Positions 37,368-46,651 of a DNA stretch of 64,000 nucleotides are shown piece after piece; the stretch's first letter is position 1, and every line of letters starts with the position of its first letter. The notes beneath the pieces were generated by a model. It saw nothing but the letters and a program-made list of their open reading frames with translations. It was not told the DNA's origin and did not search any database. Both the position numbers and the translations under genes were made by a program. This stretch comes from JAEUMD01 sp050250815 (lineage in GTDB: Bacteria > Pseudomonadota > Alphaproteobacteria > Rhizobiales > Hyphomicrobiaceae), in contig JBFWNY010000002.1 of NCBI GenBank assembly GCA_050250815.1, forward strand, positions 62,001-126,000, in the 5' to 3' direction.

Positions 37368-38398
37368 GTCACGGGGCCGGGGCTGATGGGTGGACGCATG
37401 ACGCGATCCGCTCTCGCCCCCCCGCGACCCAGCCTGCAGGCGCCGGATATGGCGCGCGCCATCGTGCTCCCTATGCACCGATGGAAGCGGGGCTACCCCC
37501 GCTGCGCCTGGAGGTGCCGCGCGATGCCCTGCCGACGGCTGCGCCGCCGCCTGCGTTCCGGCATGCACCGGCGCCGGCCGCGAAGCGCAAGCGCCGCGGC
37601 GGACTGAAGCCCCTCCATGCCGCAATCGCCGCGGCGGTGCTGGGCACCGGAATTTTCGCAAGCCTGACGGATTTCGGCCGCAACGCGCGCGACGTCGAGC
37701 GCCTGTTGCCGCCCGTCGAGGATCTGGCGCAACTGGTCGGGCTCAGCATCGACCAGGTTGCCGTTGTCGGCCAGCGCTATGCGTCCGAGCGCGATATCCT
37801 CGACGCGCTTGATCTGGATCGCAACCGGGTGCTGCCGCTGCTCGACAGCGAGGCGGCGCGGGCGCGCATCGAGGCGCTGCCGTGGGTCGAGAAGGCGGAG
37901 CTGACGCGCGTGCCGCCGGGGCAGCTCGACATCCGCATCAAGGAGCGCAAGCCGTTCGCCGTGTGGCGCAGCGAGGACGGAGACAGGCTCATCGATCGCA
38001 CGGGCCGCGTACTGCAGGCCGTCGAAACGGGTGCGGTCACGCATCTGCCGCTCATTGCGGGCGCCGATGCGGCGCCAGGCGCAGCAAGCCTGCTGGCACT
38101 GGTCTCCCGCCACGCGCCGCTGGCCAACCGGTTCTCGGCTGCTGAGCGCGTCGCCGGCCGGCGCTGGCGCATCATGCTTGCGGGCGGCTCACGCATCGAG
38201 CTGCCGGCCGAGGGCGATGCCTTGGCACTGGAACGGCTGGCGGCAAGTGGCGATCTCGAGCGGTTGCTGAGCGGAGGGCCGCGGGTCGTCGATCTGCGCG
38301 CCGACACGCGCATTGCGGTGCGCGAACTCGCACAGCCCAAGCAGCGCGTGGGCATGGCAGCGCCGTCGCAGCAGAACCTCGACGGGGGCGATCCATGA
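37355..38398 (+). CDS. ftsQ: Cell division protein FtsQ
   Basis: Bitopic divisome protein linking early and late components. 347 residues from the TTG at 37355 (GAGGA six bases upstream). Basic N-terminal tail ending KRKRRGG, one membrane helix (LHAAIAAAVLGTGIFASL), then the POTRA domain (VAVVGQRYASERDILDAL) and the beta domain with LPWVEKAELTRVPPGQLDIRIKERKPFAVW. The first 42 residues look non-native (HGAGADGWTHD...), and no ATG occurs in frame until 37481. A C7 run near 37425 separates this frame from one starting at ATG 37398, so a frameshift is possible. Stop overlaps ftsA. Confidence 0.9.
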   Translation: MQEIGHGAGADGWTHDAIRSRPPATQPAGAGYGARHRAPYAPMEAGLPPLRLEVPRDALPTAAPPPAFRHAPAPAAKRKRRGGLKPLHAAIAAAVLGTGIFASLTDFGRNARDVERLLPPVEDLAQLVGLSIDQVAVVGQRYASERDILDALDLDRNRVLPLLDSEAARARIEALPWVEKAELTRVPPGQLDIRIKERKPFAVWRSEDGDRLIDRTGRVLQAVETGAVTHLPLIAGADAAPGAASLLALVSRHAPLANRFSAAERVAGRRWRIMLAGGSRIELPAEGDALALERLAASGDLERLLSGGPRVVDLRADTRIAVRELAQPKQRVGMAAPSQQNLDGGDP

Positions 38399-39669
38399 TC
38401 GGCGCTTCCCGAACGGCCACGCAGATCCTCGGCCTTGTCGACATCGGCACAGCGAAGGTTGCCTGCCTGATCGTCGCCATCGAGCCTCGCGCGCCGTCGA
38501 TTCTGCCCGGCATGCAGCGGCCGTTCCGCGTGCTGGGCGTCGGCCATCAGCGCTCGCGCGGCATCAAGGCGGGCGTCATCGTCGATCTCGATCAGGCCGA
38601 AGTCGCAGTACGCGCCGCGGTCGATCAGGCCGAGCGCATGGCGGGGGTGACGCTCGAGGCGGTGCACGTCGCACTTTCCTGTGGACGTCTGAAATCGGAG
38701 AACTTCGCCGGCGGCGCCGAAATCCTGTCGGGCCGTGTCGAGGATGCCGACGTGGCGCGGGTGCTCGACGGCGGCCGCGCCTACGCCGAGCGCGACGGCC
38801 GCATGCTCGTGCACATGAACCGCGTCGGCGTGAGGCTCGACGGTGCGCCCGGTGGTGACGATCCGCGCGGTCTGGCGGCACGCGATCTGTCGATCGATCT
38901 GCACGCCGTGACGGCCGACGACGCGCCCGTGCGCAACCTGATGCTGCTCATTGAGCGCTGCTACCTGTCGGTCGAAGGCTTCGTGGTGGCGCCGTTCGCG
39001 AGCGCGCTGGCGGCGACCAGTGTCGAGGAGCGGCGGCTGGGTGTCAGCGTGGTCGATATCGGCGCTGGCGTCACGACCGTCGCGCAGTTCGCCGATGGCC
39101 ATCTTGTGCACGTCGATACGCTGCCCGTGGGTGGGCATCACGTCACCTACGACATCGCTCGCGCGTTGCAGGCGCCACTCGAGGAGGCCGAGCGAATCAA
39201 GGCACTTTATGGCACAGTTGTGCGTGCTCCCTCGGATCAGCACGAGGCGTTCGGCTACCCGCTGGCAGGCGAAAGCGAAGGCGAGATGCACCAGACGACA
39301 CGGGCGGTGCTGGCCGACGTCATCAGGCCGAGAGCGCAGAGCCTGATCGCTCTCGTGCGGGAGCGTCTCGACCGCAGTGGCATGGCATCCTACGCGGGCG
39401 ATCGAGTGGTGTTGACGGGCGGCGCGAGCCAGCTCGTCGGTATGGCCGAGCTGGCGGCTAGCATTCTGGGCCGGCCGACGCGTGTATCTGGACCCGACCA
39501 GGCCGCCGCTCTTCCGGGTGGACTGGCCTCGCCGGTGTTTTCCACTGTGGTGGGGCTCGTCGCGGCGGCGGATCAGGGGCAGGGCATAGTGACCGGGCGT
39601 TCGGACAGGGGACCGCTCGCGCTAGGTTATCTGGGACGCGTGGGTCAGTGGTTGCGGCAGGGTTTCTGA
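38395..39669 (+). CDS. ftsA: Cell division protein FtsA
   Basis: Actin-fold ATPase that tethers FtsZ to the membrane. 424 residues. Phosphate 1 motif LVDIGTAKVACLIV at the N-terminus, the 1C domain region RSRGIKAGVIVDLDQAEVAVRAAVDQAE, phosphate 2 motif VVDIGAGVTTVAQF and adenosine motif VVLTGGASQLVGM. The C-terminal amphipathic membrane helix is plausible as LGRVGQWLRQGF. Start within the ftsQ stop (ATGA). ftsZ follows after 82 bases. Confidence 0.97.
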   Translation: MIGASRTATQILGLVDIGTAKVACLIVAIEPRAPSILPGMQRPFRVLGVGHQRSRGIKAGVIVDLDQAEVAVRAAVDQAERMAGVTLEAVHVALSCGRLKSENFAGGAEILSGRVEDADVARVLDGGRAYAERDGRMLVHMNRVGVRLDGAPGGDDPRGLAARDLSIDLHAVTADDAPVRNLMLLIERCYLSVEGFVVAPFASALAATSVEERRLGVSVVDIGAGVTTVAQFADGHLVHVDTLPVGGHHVTYDIARALQAPLEEAERIKALYGTVVRAPSDQHEAFGYPLAGESEGEMHQTTRAVLADVIRPRAQSLIALVRERLDRSGMASYAGDRVVLTGGASQLVGMAELAASILGRPTRVSGPDQAAALPGGLASPVFSTVVGLVAAADQGQGIVTGRSDRGPLALGYLGRVGQWLRQGF

Positions 39670-39751
39670 ATATCGCGTCGCCGTGCGGGGCGTCGCGGGG
39701 GAAAGCAGGGTCGATCGCGCGGCGCGCGGCGACACGGACGGCGAGGGGACG

Positions 39752-41512
39752 ATGAGCATCAAGCTGCAACTGCCGACGCTCACCGATTTGCGGCCGCGGA
39801 TTACCGTCATGGGAGTCGGCGGCGCAGGCTGCAATGCGGTCAACAACATGATCGCGGCGGGCCTGAGCGGCGTCGAGTTCGTGGTCGCGAACACCGATGC
39901 GCAGGCGCTCACGGCGTCGAGCGCGGAACATCGCCTGCAGCTCGGCATCAATCTGACCGAAGGTCTGGGCGCCGGCTCCAAACCGGAGATCGGCGAGGCG
40001 GCAGCCGAGGAGGCGATCGACGAGATTCGCGCTCAGGTTTCCGGATCGCACATGCTGTTCATCGCGGCGGGCATGGGCGGTGGCACCGGCACGGGCGCCT
40101 GCTCAGTCATTTCCCGCGTCGCCCAGGAGCTCGGCATCCTGACGGTCGGCGTCGTCACTAAGCCTTTCATGTTCGAGGGCACGCGGCGCCAGCGCACTGC
40201 GGAAGCCGGCATTTCCGAGCTCAAGAAGCACGTCGATACGCTGATCGTCATTCCCAACCAGAATCTGTTCCGCATCGCCACAGAGCGGACGACGTTTGCC
40301 GAAGCCTTCGTGCTCGCCGATCAGGTCCTCTACTCGGGCGTCGCCTGCATCGTCGATCTGATCCTCAAGGACGGCCTCATCAACCTCGACTTCGCGGACG
40401 TCCGCACCGTCATGCGCGGCATGGGCGCGGCGATGATGGGCACCGGTGAGGCCGCGGGCGAACGTCGCGCAATCGTCGCTGCGGAAGAGGCGATCGCCAA
40501 TCCGCTGCTCGACGACGTGAGCCTCAAGGGCGCACGCGGGCTGCTGTTGTCGATCACCGGCAGCCACGACATGACGCTGTACGAGGTCGACGAGGCGGCG
40601 AGCCGCGTGCGCCAGGAGGTCGACCCCGAAGCCAACATCATTGTCGGTGCGACGTTCGACGACACGCTCGCCGATTCCATCCGCGTCTCGATCGTCGCCT
40701 CGGGTATGGCGCGCGAGCGCGAGCAGTCGCTGCCGCCGCGGCCGGAGGACGCCGAGTCATGGCCGGCGCGTAAGCTCAGCGGTGAGGCTTCGAGCGGTGC
40801 CTCCGCAGGCACCAATGCCTACGAGCAGCAATTGTCGGCGGCCATCGCTTCTGGGGTGTTGCCAAAGGTCTCGGCTCAGGCGCCAGCGGGTTCCGCTGTG
40901 CATGCCGGGCCTCCGCCATTCGCATCGGGCGACGGGCGTCAGATGCCACAACCGCCGCCGCCGCCGCGCCAGACGTGGCAGGCTCCCGGCAATGTGCGCA
41001 TCGAAGCGGGCTATCAGCCGCCCGGCGCCGGGCATGTCCCGCCACCGGTGCCGCAACAGCGAGCCTCGTCGCCTGCCCCGGTCGATCCGTCTTCCGCAGC
41101 CCGCGCCGACGGCTTCCGGCCGCAAGCCCCGGTTGAAGGGTGCCGCAGTCAGCGCCGCATGCCGGAGGTGGAAGATTTCCCGCCGATTGCGCAGCGCGAA
41201 ATCCAGGCGAGGGCGGCCGCCGAACAGGCCGGTTCGCGCTCTGGTGGTGGCGCGGCTGTACAACACTCCGATATGTCGCCAGCGCGCCGACCCGGCCTTT
41301 TCGAGCGAATCGCGGGGATGGGGCGGCGCAGTGGTGATTCGGCCAAAGCAGAAACAAATTCTACACGCGCGCACACCGCGAGCAGCGGAGTGCAGCAGAA
41401 CGTCGTTACTCCGCAGACGGACCATTCGCCCACGAACAAACAAACGGTTCGTTCGGATGGTCCAAGCGAGACCGTTGAGTTGCCAATGTTTTTCGGAAAG
41501 TCGCAGCGCTGA
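39752..41512 (+). CDS. ftsZ: Cell division protein FtsZ
   Basis: Tubulin-like GTPase forming the Z-ring. 586 residues. GTP site VMGVGGAGCNAVNNMI, tubulin signature AAGMGGGTGTGA, then TLIVIPNQNLFR and the T7-loop region with NLDFADVRTVM. The globular part ends near residue 325; a linker of about 240 residues, rich in Pro, Gln, Ala and Arg, follows, which is long even for alphaproteobacteria. The C-terminal peptide is VELPMFFGKSQR, a variant of the usual DIPAFLRRQ type that binds FtsA. The ATG follows GAGGGG. Intact. Confidence 0.98.
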   Translation: MSIKLQLPTLTDLRPRITVMGVGGAGCNAVNNMIAAGLSGVEFVVANTDAQALTASSAEHRLQLGINLTEGLGAGSKPEIGEAAAEEAIDEIRAQVSGSHMLFIAAGMGGGTGTGACSVISRVAQELGILTVGVVTKPFMFEGTRRQRTAEAGISELKKHVDTLIVIPNQNLFRIATERTTFAEAFVLADQVLYSGVACIVDLILKDGLINLDFADVRTVMRGMGAAMMGTGEAAGERRAIVAAEEAIANPLLDDVSLKGARGLLLSITGSHDMTLYEVDEAASRVRQEVDPEANIIVGATFDDTLADSIRVSIVASGMAREREQSLPPRPEDAESWPARKLSGEASSGASAGTNAYEQQLSAAIASGVLPKVSAQAPAGSAVHAGPPPFASGDGRQMPQPPPPPRQTWQAPGNVRIEAGYQPPGAGHVPPPVPQQRASSPAPVDPSSAARADGFRPQAPVEGCRSQRRMPEVEDFPPIAQREIQARAAAEQAGSRSGGGAAVQHSDMSPARRPGLFERIAGMGRRSGDSAKAETNSTRAHTASSGVQQNVVTPQTDHSPTNKQTVRSDGPSETVELPMFFGKSQR

Positions 41513-41660
41513 ATCCCATAGTCGGCGCAGCCTATCCAGGACTTGCAACGCAACCGGAGTAAACGCGTAACACAGTGTAAGAAACCGTGATTTGTATCTG
41601 CCCGTCGGCCACGGTTATCGTTCCTATCGTTAACGGCGATGGTAACTATTCCAATGCCTT

Positions 41661-41678
41661 AGTGTCCCGTAGGACACT
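41661..41678. repeat. 7-bp inverted repeat upstream of lpxC
   Basis: AGTGTCC-CGTA-GGACACT, a perfect operator-like palindrome in the ftsZ-lpxC gap. It may be a regulator site or a weak terminator; no T run follows. Confidence 0.4.
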
Positions 41679-41806
41679 CAGTGATGCAGGCAGGCAACGC
41701 CCTTGGGATGGGCGGCCCGGGAATAGAGTGAACCGTCGTCGGGGGTAGCGTGTCCACCTTGGGATTGGGGTTGGTGGCCACGCTGGGGACATCGAGGGAC
41801 GGCTAC

Positions 41807-42751
41807 ATGTCGAATCGCTTCTTCGGCGCACGACAGACCACGGTTGCTCGCGAAATCGAGCTCGTAGGCACGGGGGTGCACAGCGGAGCTCCGGTTTCGG
41901 TGATACTGCACCCGGCAGACGCTGACACCGGGCTCCGTTTTGTGGTCACGCGCAACACACACGTCGTTGCTGACATCGCGGCAGACGTGCGTAACGTAAA
42001 AAATCTCACGCTATGTACCGTCCTTGGCGACGAAAACGGCACCACGGTCTCGACAGTCGAGCATCTTCTCGCGGCACTTCGCGGTCTGGGCATCGACAAC
42101 TGCTTCGTCGAGATCGACAGCAAGGAGGTGCCGATCATGGACGGCAGCTCCATCGCCTTCGTCGAAGCCATTGACGAGGTCGGCATTCGGGAACTCGCGG
42201 CGCCGCGAAAGTTCATCAAGGTCCTCAAACCGGTACGTGTGCAGGAAGGCGATTGCTGGGGTGAGATCTCCCCGCACAGCGGCTTCCATCTCGATGTGGA
42301 AATTGACTTCGAAACACCCGTCATCGGTCGCCAGCGCCTCCAGCTCGAGATGTCTCCGAGCGCCTTCCGCAACGAACTGGCCCGCGCCCGGACGTTCGGC
42401 TTCATGTCCGACGTGGAGCACCTCTGGAAAGCTGGCCTGGCGCTCGGCGCCAATCTCAACAACACGGTCGCCATCGGCGAGGATCGCATCCTGAACCGCG
42501 AGGGCCTGCGCTGCCCGCAGGAGTTCGTCCGTCACAAGATGCTCGACGCGGTTGGCGACCTCAGCCTCGCCGGACAGCCGCTTCTTGGCGCCTTCCGCTC
42601 CGTGCGCGGCGGCCATCGCCTCAACTCCCGCGTTCTCCAGGCCATGTTCGCCGACGATACGTCGTGGACGCTGGTGCAGGCACCGCGGGTGCGCGAGATC
42701 GCGCCGGTTGATGTCGCGATGGGTTCGGTCGCCGTCGCCATTGGAGAGTGA
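41807..42751 (+). CDS. lpxC: UDP-3-O-acyl-N-acetylglucosamine deacetylase
   Basis: Zinc deacetylase, committed step of lipid A synthesis. 314 residues. Zinc ligands: His86 in VEHLLAAL, His243 and Asp247 in HKMLDAVGDL. Also EIDSKEVPIMDGSS and GRRLNSR-type GGHRLNSRVL. The ATG at 41807 has GAGGG eight bases upstream and matches family length; a GTG at 41750 would add 19 residues. Position after ftsZ is conserved in proteobacteria. Confidence 0.97.
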   Translation: MSNRFFGARQTTVAREIELVGTGVHSGAPVSVILHPADADTGLRFVVTRNTHVVADIAADVRNVKNLTLCTVLGDENGTTVSTVEHLLAALRGLGIDNCFVEIDSKEVPIMDGSSIAFVEAIDEVGIRELAAPRKFIKVLKPVRVQEGDCWGEISPHSGFHLDVEIDFETPVIGRQRLQLEMSPSAFRNELARARTFGFMSDVEHLWKAGLALGANLNNTVAIGEDRILNREGLRCPQEFVRHKMLDAVGDLSLAGQPLLGAFRSVRGGHRLNSRVLQAMFADDTSWTLVQAPRVREIAPVDVAMGSVAVAIGE

Positions 42752-42779
42752 TCGGCATTCGACGCGGTGGCTAGTCACT

Positions 42780-42806
42780 GGGCGGGCGCTCTCCAGCGGC
42801 CCGCCC
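42780..42806 (+). terminator. Strong GC-rich hairpin after lpxC
   Basis: GGGCGGGC(GCT)-CTCC-(AGC)G-GCCCGCCC: an 8-bp stem extended by 3 bp beyond a bulge. No T run follows, so it may act as a weak or Rho-aided terminator or RNA stabiliser. The rest of the 295-base gap before bamD shows no gene. Confidence 0.45.
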
Positions 42807-43046
42807 GCTGCGTCCAGGCCACAATTGGGCGGGGGCACGCGTCAGGGACGTTCGTCACGGGGGATAGGGCCGTCACTGACGTTGGCTTCGCCCGCGTGGC
42901 AGCGTAGGACTTCGCGGCACGATCGTTCCGCCGCGGATTCGCCAAACGGGAAGAGGACGATCGTCGCGCAGGCAGGGGCGCGTCGGCACGCAGGTTTGGA
43001 ATGGCTGGCGGCGGATGCCAGAACGCGGGGCGAGACGGGAACTCAC

Positions 43047-43940
43047 ATGCTGAGACGCGCAATTTGCAGCCCTGTTGAAACGTCGCGGCCGGTTGCGAGC
43101 TATCGTTCCGTGCTGCGCGCGGCCTCGGTTTCACTTGTGGTCGCGTTGCTCGCCGGATGCAGCAAGTCGGACGACCTGCAGAAGGCACTCAATCCCGATC
43201 CTCCTGGTCAGATGTACGCTGCCGCGGACAGTCTGATGAGCCGTGGGAAGTATGAGGCGGCCGCCAAGAAATTCGAGGATCTGGATCGCGATCATCCCTA
43301 CGCGCCGGAGGCCCGCCGCGCCATCGTCATGGCCGCCTACGCCTACTACAAGGCGGGCAAGTTGCCCGAGGCCATTGCTTCGGCCGAACGCTATACGACG
43401 ATGCATCCGGGCACGAAGGAAGCGGCACTCGCTCACCACATCATCGCGTCGTCCTATTTCGATGAGATGGGCACGCCCAACCGCGACCAGTCGTCGACCA
43501 AGAAGGCGCTCGTCCAGCTCAAGAAGCTGAAAGCGCAGTATCCCGACAGCGAGTATGCGCTGAAGGCCGACAACCGCATACGGCTCGCCGAGGATACGCT
43601 GGCCGCTTCCGAGATGGAGGTCGGCCGTTACTATCAGAAGCGCAGCAACCACGTCGCGGCTATCAACCGCTTCAAGGCCGTGGTGACGGAGTACCAGACA
43701 ACCGCACACGTCGAGGAAGCGCTGGCACGTCTGGTCGAGTGCTATATGGCGCTGGGCATCCGTCAGGAGGCGCAGACCGCGGCCGCGATCCTGGGACACA
43801 ACTTCCCCAACTCGCGCTGGTACAAGGACTCCTACGCGTTGCTGCAGTCCGATGGACTGGCCCCTCGCGACGATGGCGAGTCGTGGATCTCCAAGGCGTG
43901 GAAGGCTGTGCCGAAGCTGTCGCTCGGCGGCCCGACCTGA
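43047..43940 (+). CDS. bamD: Outer membrane assembly lipoprotein BamD
   Basis: TPR lipoprotein of the BAM complex that inserts outer-membrane proteins. 297 residues. Signal peptide with lipobox VALLAGC, then five TPR-like repeats (MYAAADSLMSRGKYEAAAKKFEDLDRDHP is the first; HVAAINRFKAVVTEYQTT a later one). The ATG at 43047 has GGGAAC six bases upstream. lpxC-bamD linkage is typical for alphaproteobacteria. Confidence 0.95.
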   Translation: MLRRAICSPVETSRPVASYRSVLRAASVSLVVALLAGCSKSDDLQKALNPDPPGQMYAAADSLMSRGKYEAAAKKFEDLDRDHPYAPEARRAIVMAAYAYYKAGKLPEAIASAERYTTMHPGTKEAALAHHIIASSYFDEMGTPNRDQSSTKKALVQLKKLKAQYPDSEYALKADNRIRLAEDTLAASEMEVGRYYQKRSNHVAAINRFKAVVTEYQTTAHVEEALARLVECYMALGIRQEAQTAAAILGHNFPNSRWYKDSYALLQSDGLAPRDDGESWISKAWKAVPKLSLGGPT

Positions 43941-43980
43941 CAGCTGCAGCCGCTGCGCCCGGATCGAGCGGAGCGTCGGG

Positions 43981-44487
43981 ATGAGCACAGCGGACGGCAC
44001 CGGCAGAGGGCAAGGCGGCGATCGCCTCGTCGACCGGCTGCTCGCCGCCTTTGAGACGCGCCACGCGACCTTCACCAACAAGGCCATGCAGTTCGTTGCC
44101 ATGCCGCTGCTCGTTTGGGGCGGGCTCGCCGTCCTGCGCGCGCTGCCCGTGCCGGACGGCATGAGCGCCGTTCCCGGTCTCGACTGGTCGATTGCGGCCG
44201 CGATGATAGGGATCATTGCAGCACTCGCGCTGTCGCTGCGGCTGGGCGCGGGGATGGCGGTCTTTTTCGCCGTGCTTCTCCTGCTTGTTTTCGTCTACCA
44301 GTGGCGCGAACCCCTGCCGCTGTGGCAGCCGGGGCTCGTAGCGCTGGGCGCAGGTTGGCTCGCCTGGCTCGTCGGGCGGCGTACCGAAGGCCGGCCGCGC
44401 GTCCTAACGGAGATCGCAATCGACCTGTTGACGGGGCCGCTGTGGCTGGTCGCGAGCGTTCTACGGCTGTTGCGCATCGGCTATTGA
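43981..44487 (+). CDS. Mpo1/DUF962-like membrane protein, probably lacking metal ligands
   Basis: 168 residues with four to five hydrophobic segments. The layout resembles Mpo1/YGL010w (DUF962), a membrane dioxygenase: RHATFTNKAMQFVAMPL aligns with the H...N..IHFIG.PL motif and GWLAWLVGRRTEGRPRVL with the W..QF.GH...E.R.P.L motif. Two histidines expected to bind iron are Gln and Arg here; only the first is kept. The assignment is from remembered family patterns, so moderate. It occupies the place of recN between bamD and ligA, with seven bases to ligA, so it is in the same operon. Confidence 0.6.
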   Translation: MSTADGTGRGQGGDRLVDRLLAAFETRHATFTNKAMQFVAMPLLVWGGLAVLRALPVPDGMSAVPGLDWSIAAAMIGIIAALALSLRLGAGMAVFFAVLLLLVFVYQWREPLPLWQPGLVALGAGWLAWLVGRRTEGRPRVLTEIAIDLLTGPLWLVASVLRLLRIGY

Positions 44488-44494
44488 TCGAGCG

Positions 44495-46612
44495 ATGGCA
44501 AAGCGGACGACGAGCGACAAGACCGTGGAGGCGCTGACGGCGACCGAGGCCGAAGCCGAGTTGAAGCGGCTCGCAGCCGAGATCGCGCGCCACGACGCGC
44601 TCTACCACCAGAACGACGCGCCAGAGATTTCCGACGCCGACTACGACGCTCTGCGCCGTCGCAACGAGGCGATCGAAGCGCGTTTTCCCGATCTCATTCT
44701 GGCGGAAAGCCCGTCGCGCAGGGTTGGCGCAGCGGCGGCGGAAGGTTTTGGCAAGGTGCGCCACCGCGTGCCGATGCTGTCGCTCTCCAATGCCTTCGCC
44801 GAGGAGGACGTGTCCGAATTTGCCGAGCGTATCGCACGCTTCCTGAAGATCGCGGATGCGGCATCCGTCGCCTTCACTGCTGAGCCCAAGATCGACGGCC
44901 TGTCGATCTCGCTGCGCTACGACAATGGCCACCTCGTCGAGGCGGCGACGCGCGGCGACGGTGCGGAGGGCGAGAACGTCACGGCCAACGTGCGCACGAT
45001 CAGGGCCGTACCCGCGCGCCTCAAGGGCAATGACGTGCCCGACGTTATCGACGTGCGTGGCGAGATCTTCATGCGGCACGACGACTTCGCTGCGCTCAAC
45101 GCGGCCCAGGCTGCGGCAGGCGGGAAGGTATTCGCTAATCCGCGAAACGCGGCGGCCGGATCGCTCAGGCAGCTCGACTCCAAGATCACGGCCAGCCGCA
45201 AGCTTGCCTTCCTCGCCTACGGCTGGGGTGAGGCCAGCGCGATGCCCGTGGATACCCAATCCGGAATGGTCGGTGCATTCGCGCGCTGGGGCTTGCCCAC
45301 CAATCCGCTGTCTATCGTGTGCCATGGCCCCGATGCGCTTATCGCCTACTACCGGAGCCTCGCCGAGCGGCGCGCCAGCCTCGGCTACGATATCGACGGC
45401 GTCGTCTATAAGGTCGATCGGCTCGACCTGCAGCAGCGGCTCGGCTTCGTGTCGCGCGCTCCGCGCTGGGCGATAGCCCACAAGTTCCCGGCCCAGCAGG
45501 CGATGACCGTGCTGCGCGACATCGAGATCCAAGTTGGCCGCACAGGTTCGCTGACGCCGGTCGCCAAGCTTCAGCCCGTGACGGTGGGCGGCGTCGTCGT
45601 CTCGAATGCGACGCTGCACAACGAGGACGAGATCGCGCGCAAGGATGTGCGCATCGGCGATACGGTGGTGGTGCAGCGCGCCGGCGACGTCATTCCGCAG
45701 ATCGTGCGCGTCGTGGAGGAGAAGCGGCCGCCGGGGGCCGAGCCCTATTCGTTTCCGACGCAATGCCCGGCCTGCGGCAGCCACGCCGTGCGTGAAATGG
45801 ACGAGCGCACGGGTGAAGCCGATGTCGTGCGCCGCTGCACCGGCGGGCTCATCTGTCCGGCGCAGCGCGTCGAGCGTCTCAAGCACTTCGTGTCGCGCAA
45901 TGCCTTCGACATCGAGGGGTTGGGCGAGAAGAGCGTGCAGGAGTTCTACGACGACGGCCTCATCTCTGCGCCGCCCGATATCTTCACGCTGCAAGAGCGC
46001 AATGTTTCGCTTGCGACACCCATTGAGTCGCGCGATGGCTGGGGCAAGCAGTCGGCGGCCAAGCTGTTTGCTGCCATCGCGGCGCGGCGCGACATCGCGC
46101 TTGACCGCTTCATCTATGCGCTGGGCATCCGTCACGTCGGCGAGACGACGGCTCGCGTGCTGGCTCGCGCCTATGGCGACGCGCGCAACTTCAAAGCTGG
46201 AATGATGGCGGCAGCCGATACGGAGGGTGAGGCCTGGGCGGACCTCAATGCGATCGACGGCATCGGCCCGGTGGTGGCAGCCGCGGTCGTCGCGTTCTTC
46301 GCCGAACCGCATAACGTCGAAGTGGTCGAGGCACTGCTGGCGCACGTCCGTCCACAGCCGCTCGAGGCGGTAGCGCAATCCTCGCCCGTTTCCGGCAAGA
46401 CGGTCGTGTTCACCGGCACGCTGACGCGGTTGACGCGGTCGGAAGCCAAAGCACAGGCGGAGCGTCTGGGTGCCAAGGTCGCGGGCTCCGTGTCGAAGAA
46501 GACCGACTACGTGGTGGCGGGTGCGGACGCCGGCTCGAAGCTCAAGAAGGCCGGTGAACTGGGTGTCTCGGTGCTCACCGAGGACGAGTGGATAGCACTT
46601 ATTGGTGGATGA
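44495..46612 (+). CDS. ligA: NAD+-dependent DNA ligase LigA
   Basis: Seals nicks in replication and repair using NAD+. 705 residues: domain Ia (YHQNDAPEISDADYD), adenylation domain with catalytic Lys132 in EPKIDGLSISLRY, OB fold, zinc finger (CPACGS ... RRCTGGLICPAQ), helix-hairpin-helix region (NAIDGIGPVVAAAV) and C-terminal BRCT (GKTVVFTGTLTRLTRSEAK). All domains are complete. It starts seven bases after the membrane-protein stop. Confidence 0.98.
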   Translation: MAKRTTSDKTVEALTATEAEAELKRLAAEIARHDALYHQNDAPEISDADYDALRRRNEAIEARFPDLILAESPSRRVGAAAAEGFGKVRHRVPMLSLSNAFAEEDVSEFAERIARFLKIADAASVAFTAEPKIDGLSISLRYDNGHLVEAATRGDGAEGENVTANVRTIRAVPARLKGNDVPDVIDVRGEIFMRHDDFAALNAAQAAAGGKVFANPRNAAAGSLRQLDSKITASRKLAFLAYGWGEASAMPVDTQSGMVGAFARWGLPTNPLSIVCHGPDALIAYYRSLAERRASLGYDIDGVVYKVDRLDLQQRLGFVSRAPRWAIAHKFPAQQAMTVLRDIEIQVGRTGSLTPVAKLQPVTVGGVVVSNATLHNEDEIARKDVRIGDTVVVQRAGDVIPQIVRVVEEKRPPGAEPYSFPTQCPACGSHAVREMDERTGEADVVRRCTGGLICPAQRVERLKHFVSRNAFDIEGLGEKSVQEFYDDGLISAPPDIFTLQERNVSLATPIESRDGWGKQSAAKLFAAIAARRDIALDRFIYALGIRHVGETTARVLARAYGDARNFKAGMMAAADTEGEAWADLNAIDGIGPVVAAAVVAFFAEPHNVEVVEALLAHVRPQPLEAVAQSSPVSGKTVVFTGTLTRLTRSEAKAQAERLGAKVAGSVSKKTDYVVAGADAGSKLKKAGELGVSVLTEDEWIALIGG

Positions 46613-46651
46613 AATCTGCCGTACACGCCGTGCGATGCGGCGGTCGCGCAA

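Noticed and set aside
37386..37607. A separate 73-codon gene overlapping ftsQ
   Set aside because: Its second half is Arg/Cys-rich shadow of ftsQ; only its first codons are of interest as a possible frameshifted ftsQ start.
41629..41646. GTTAAC...GTAAC before lpxC as a CtrA site
   Set aside because: Spacing and second half differ from TTAA-N7-TTAA; too weak to claim.
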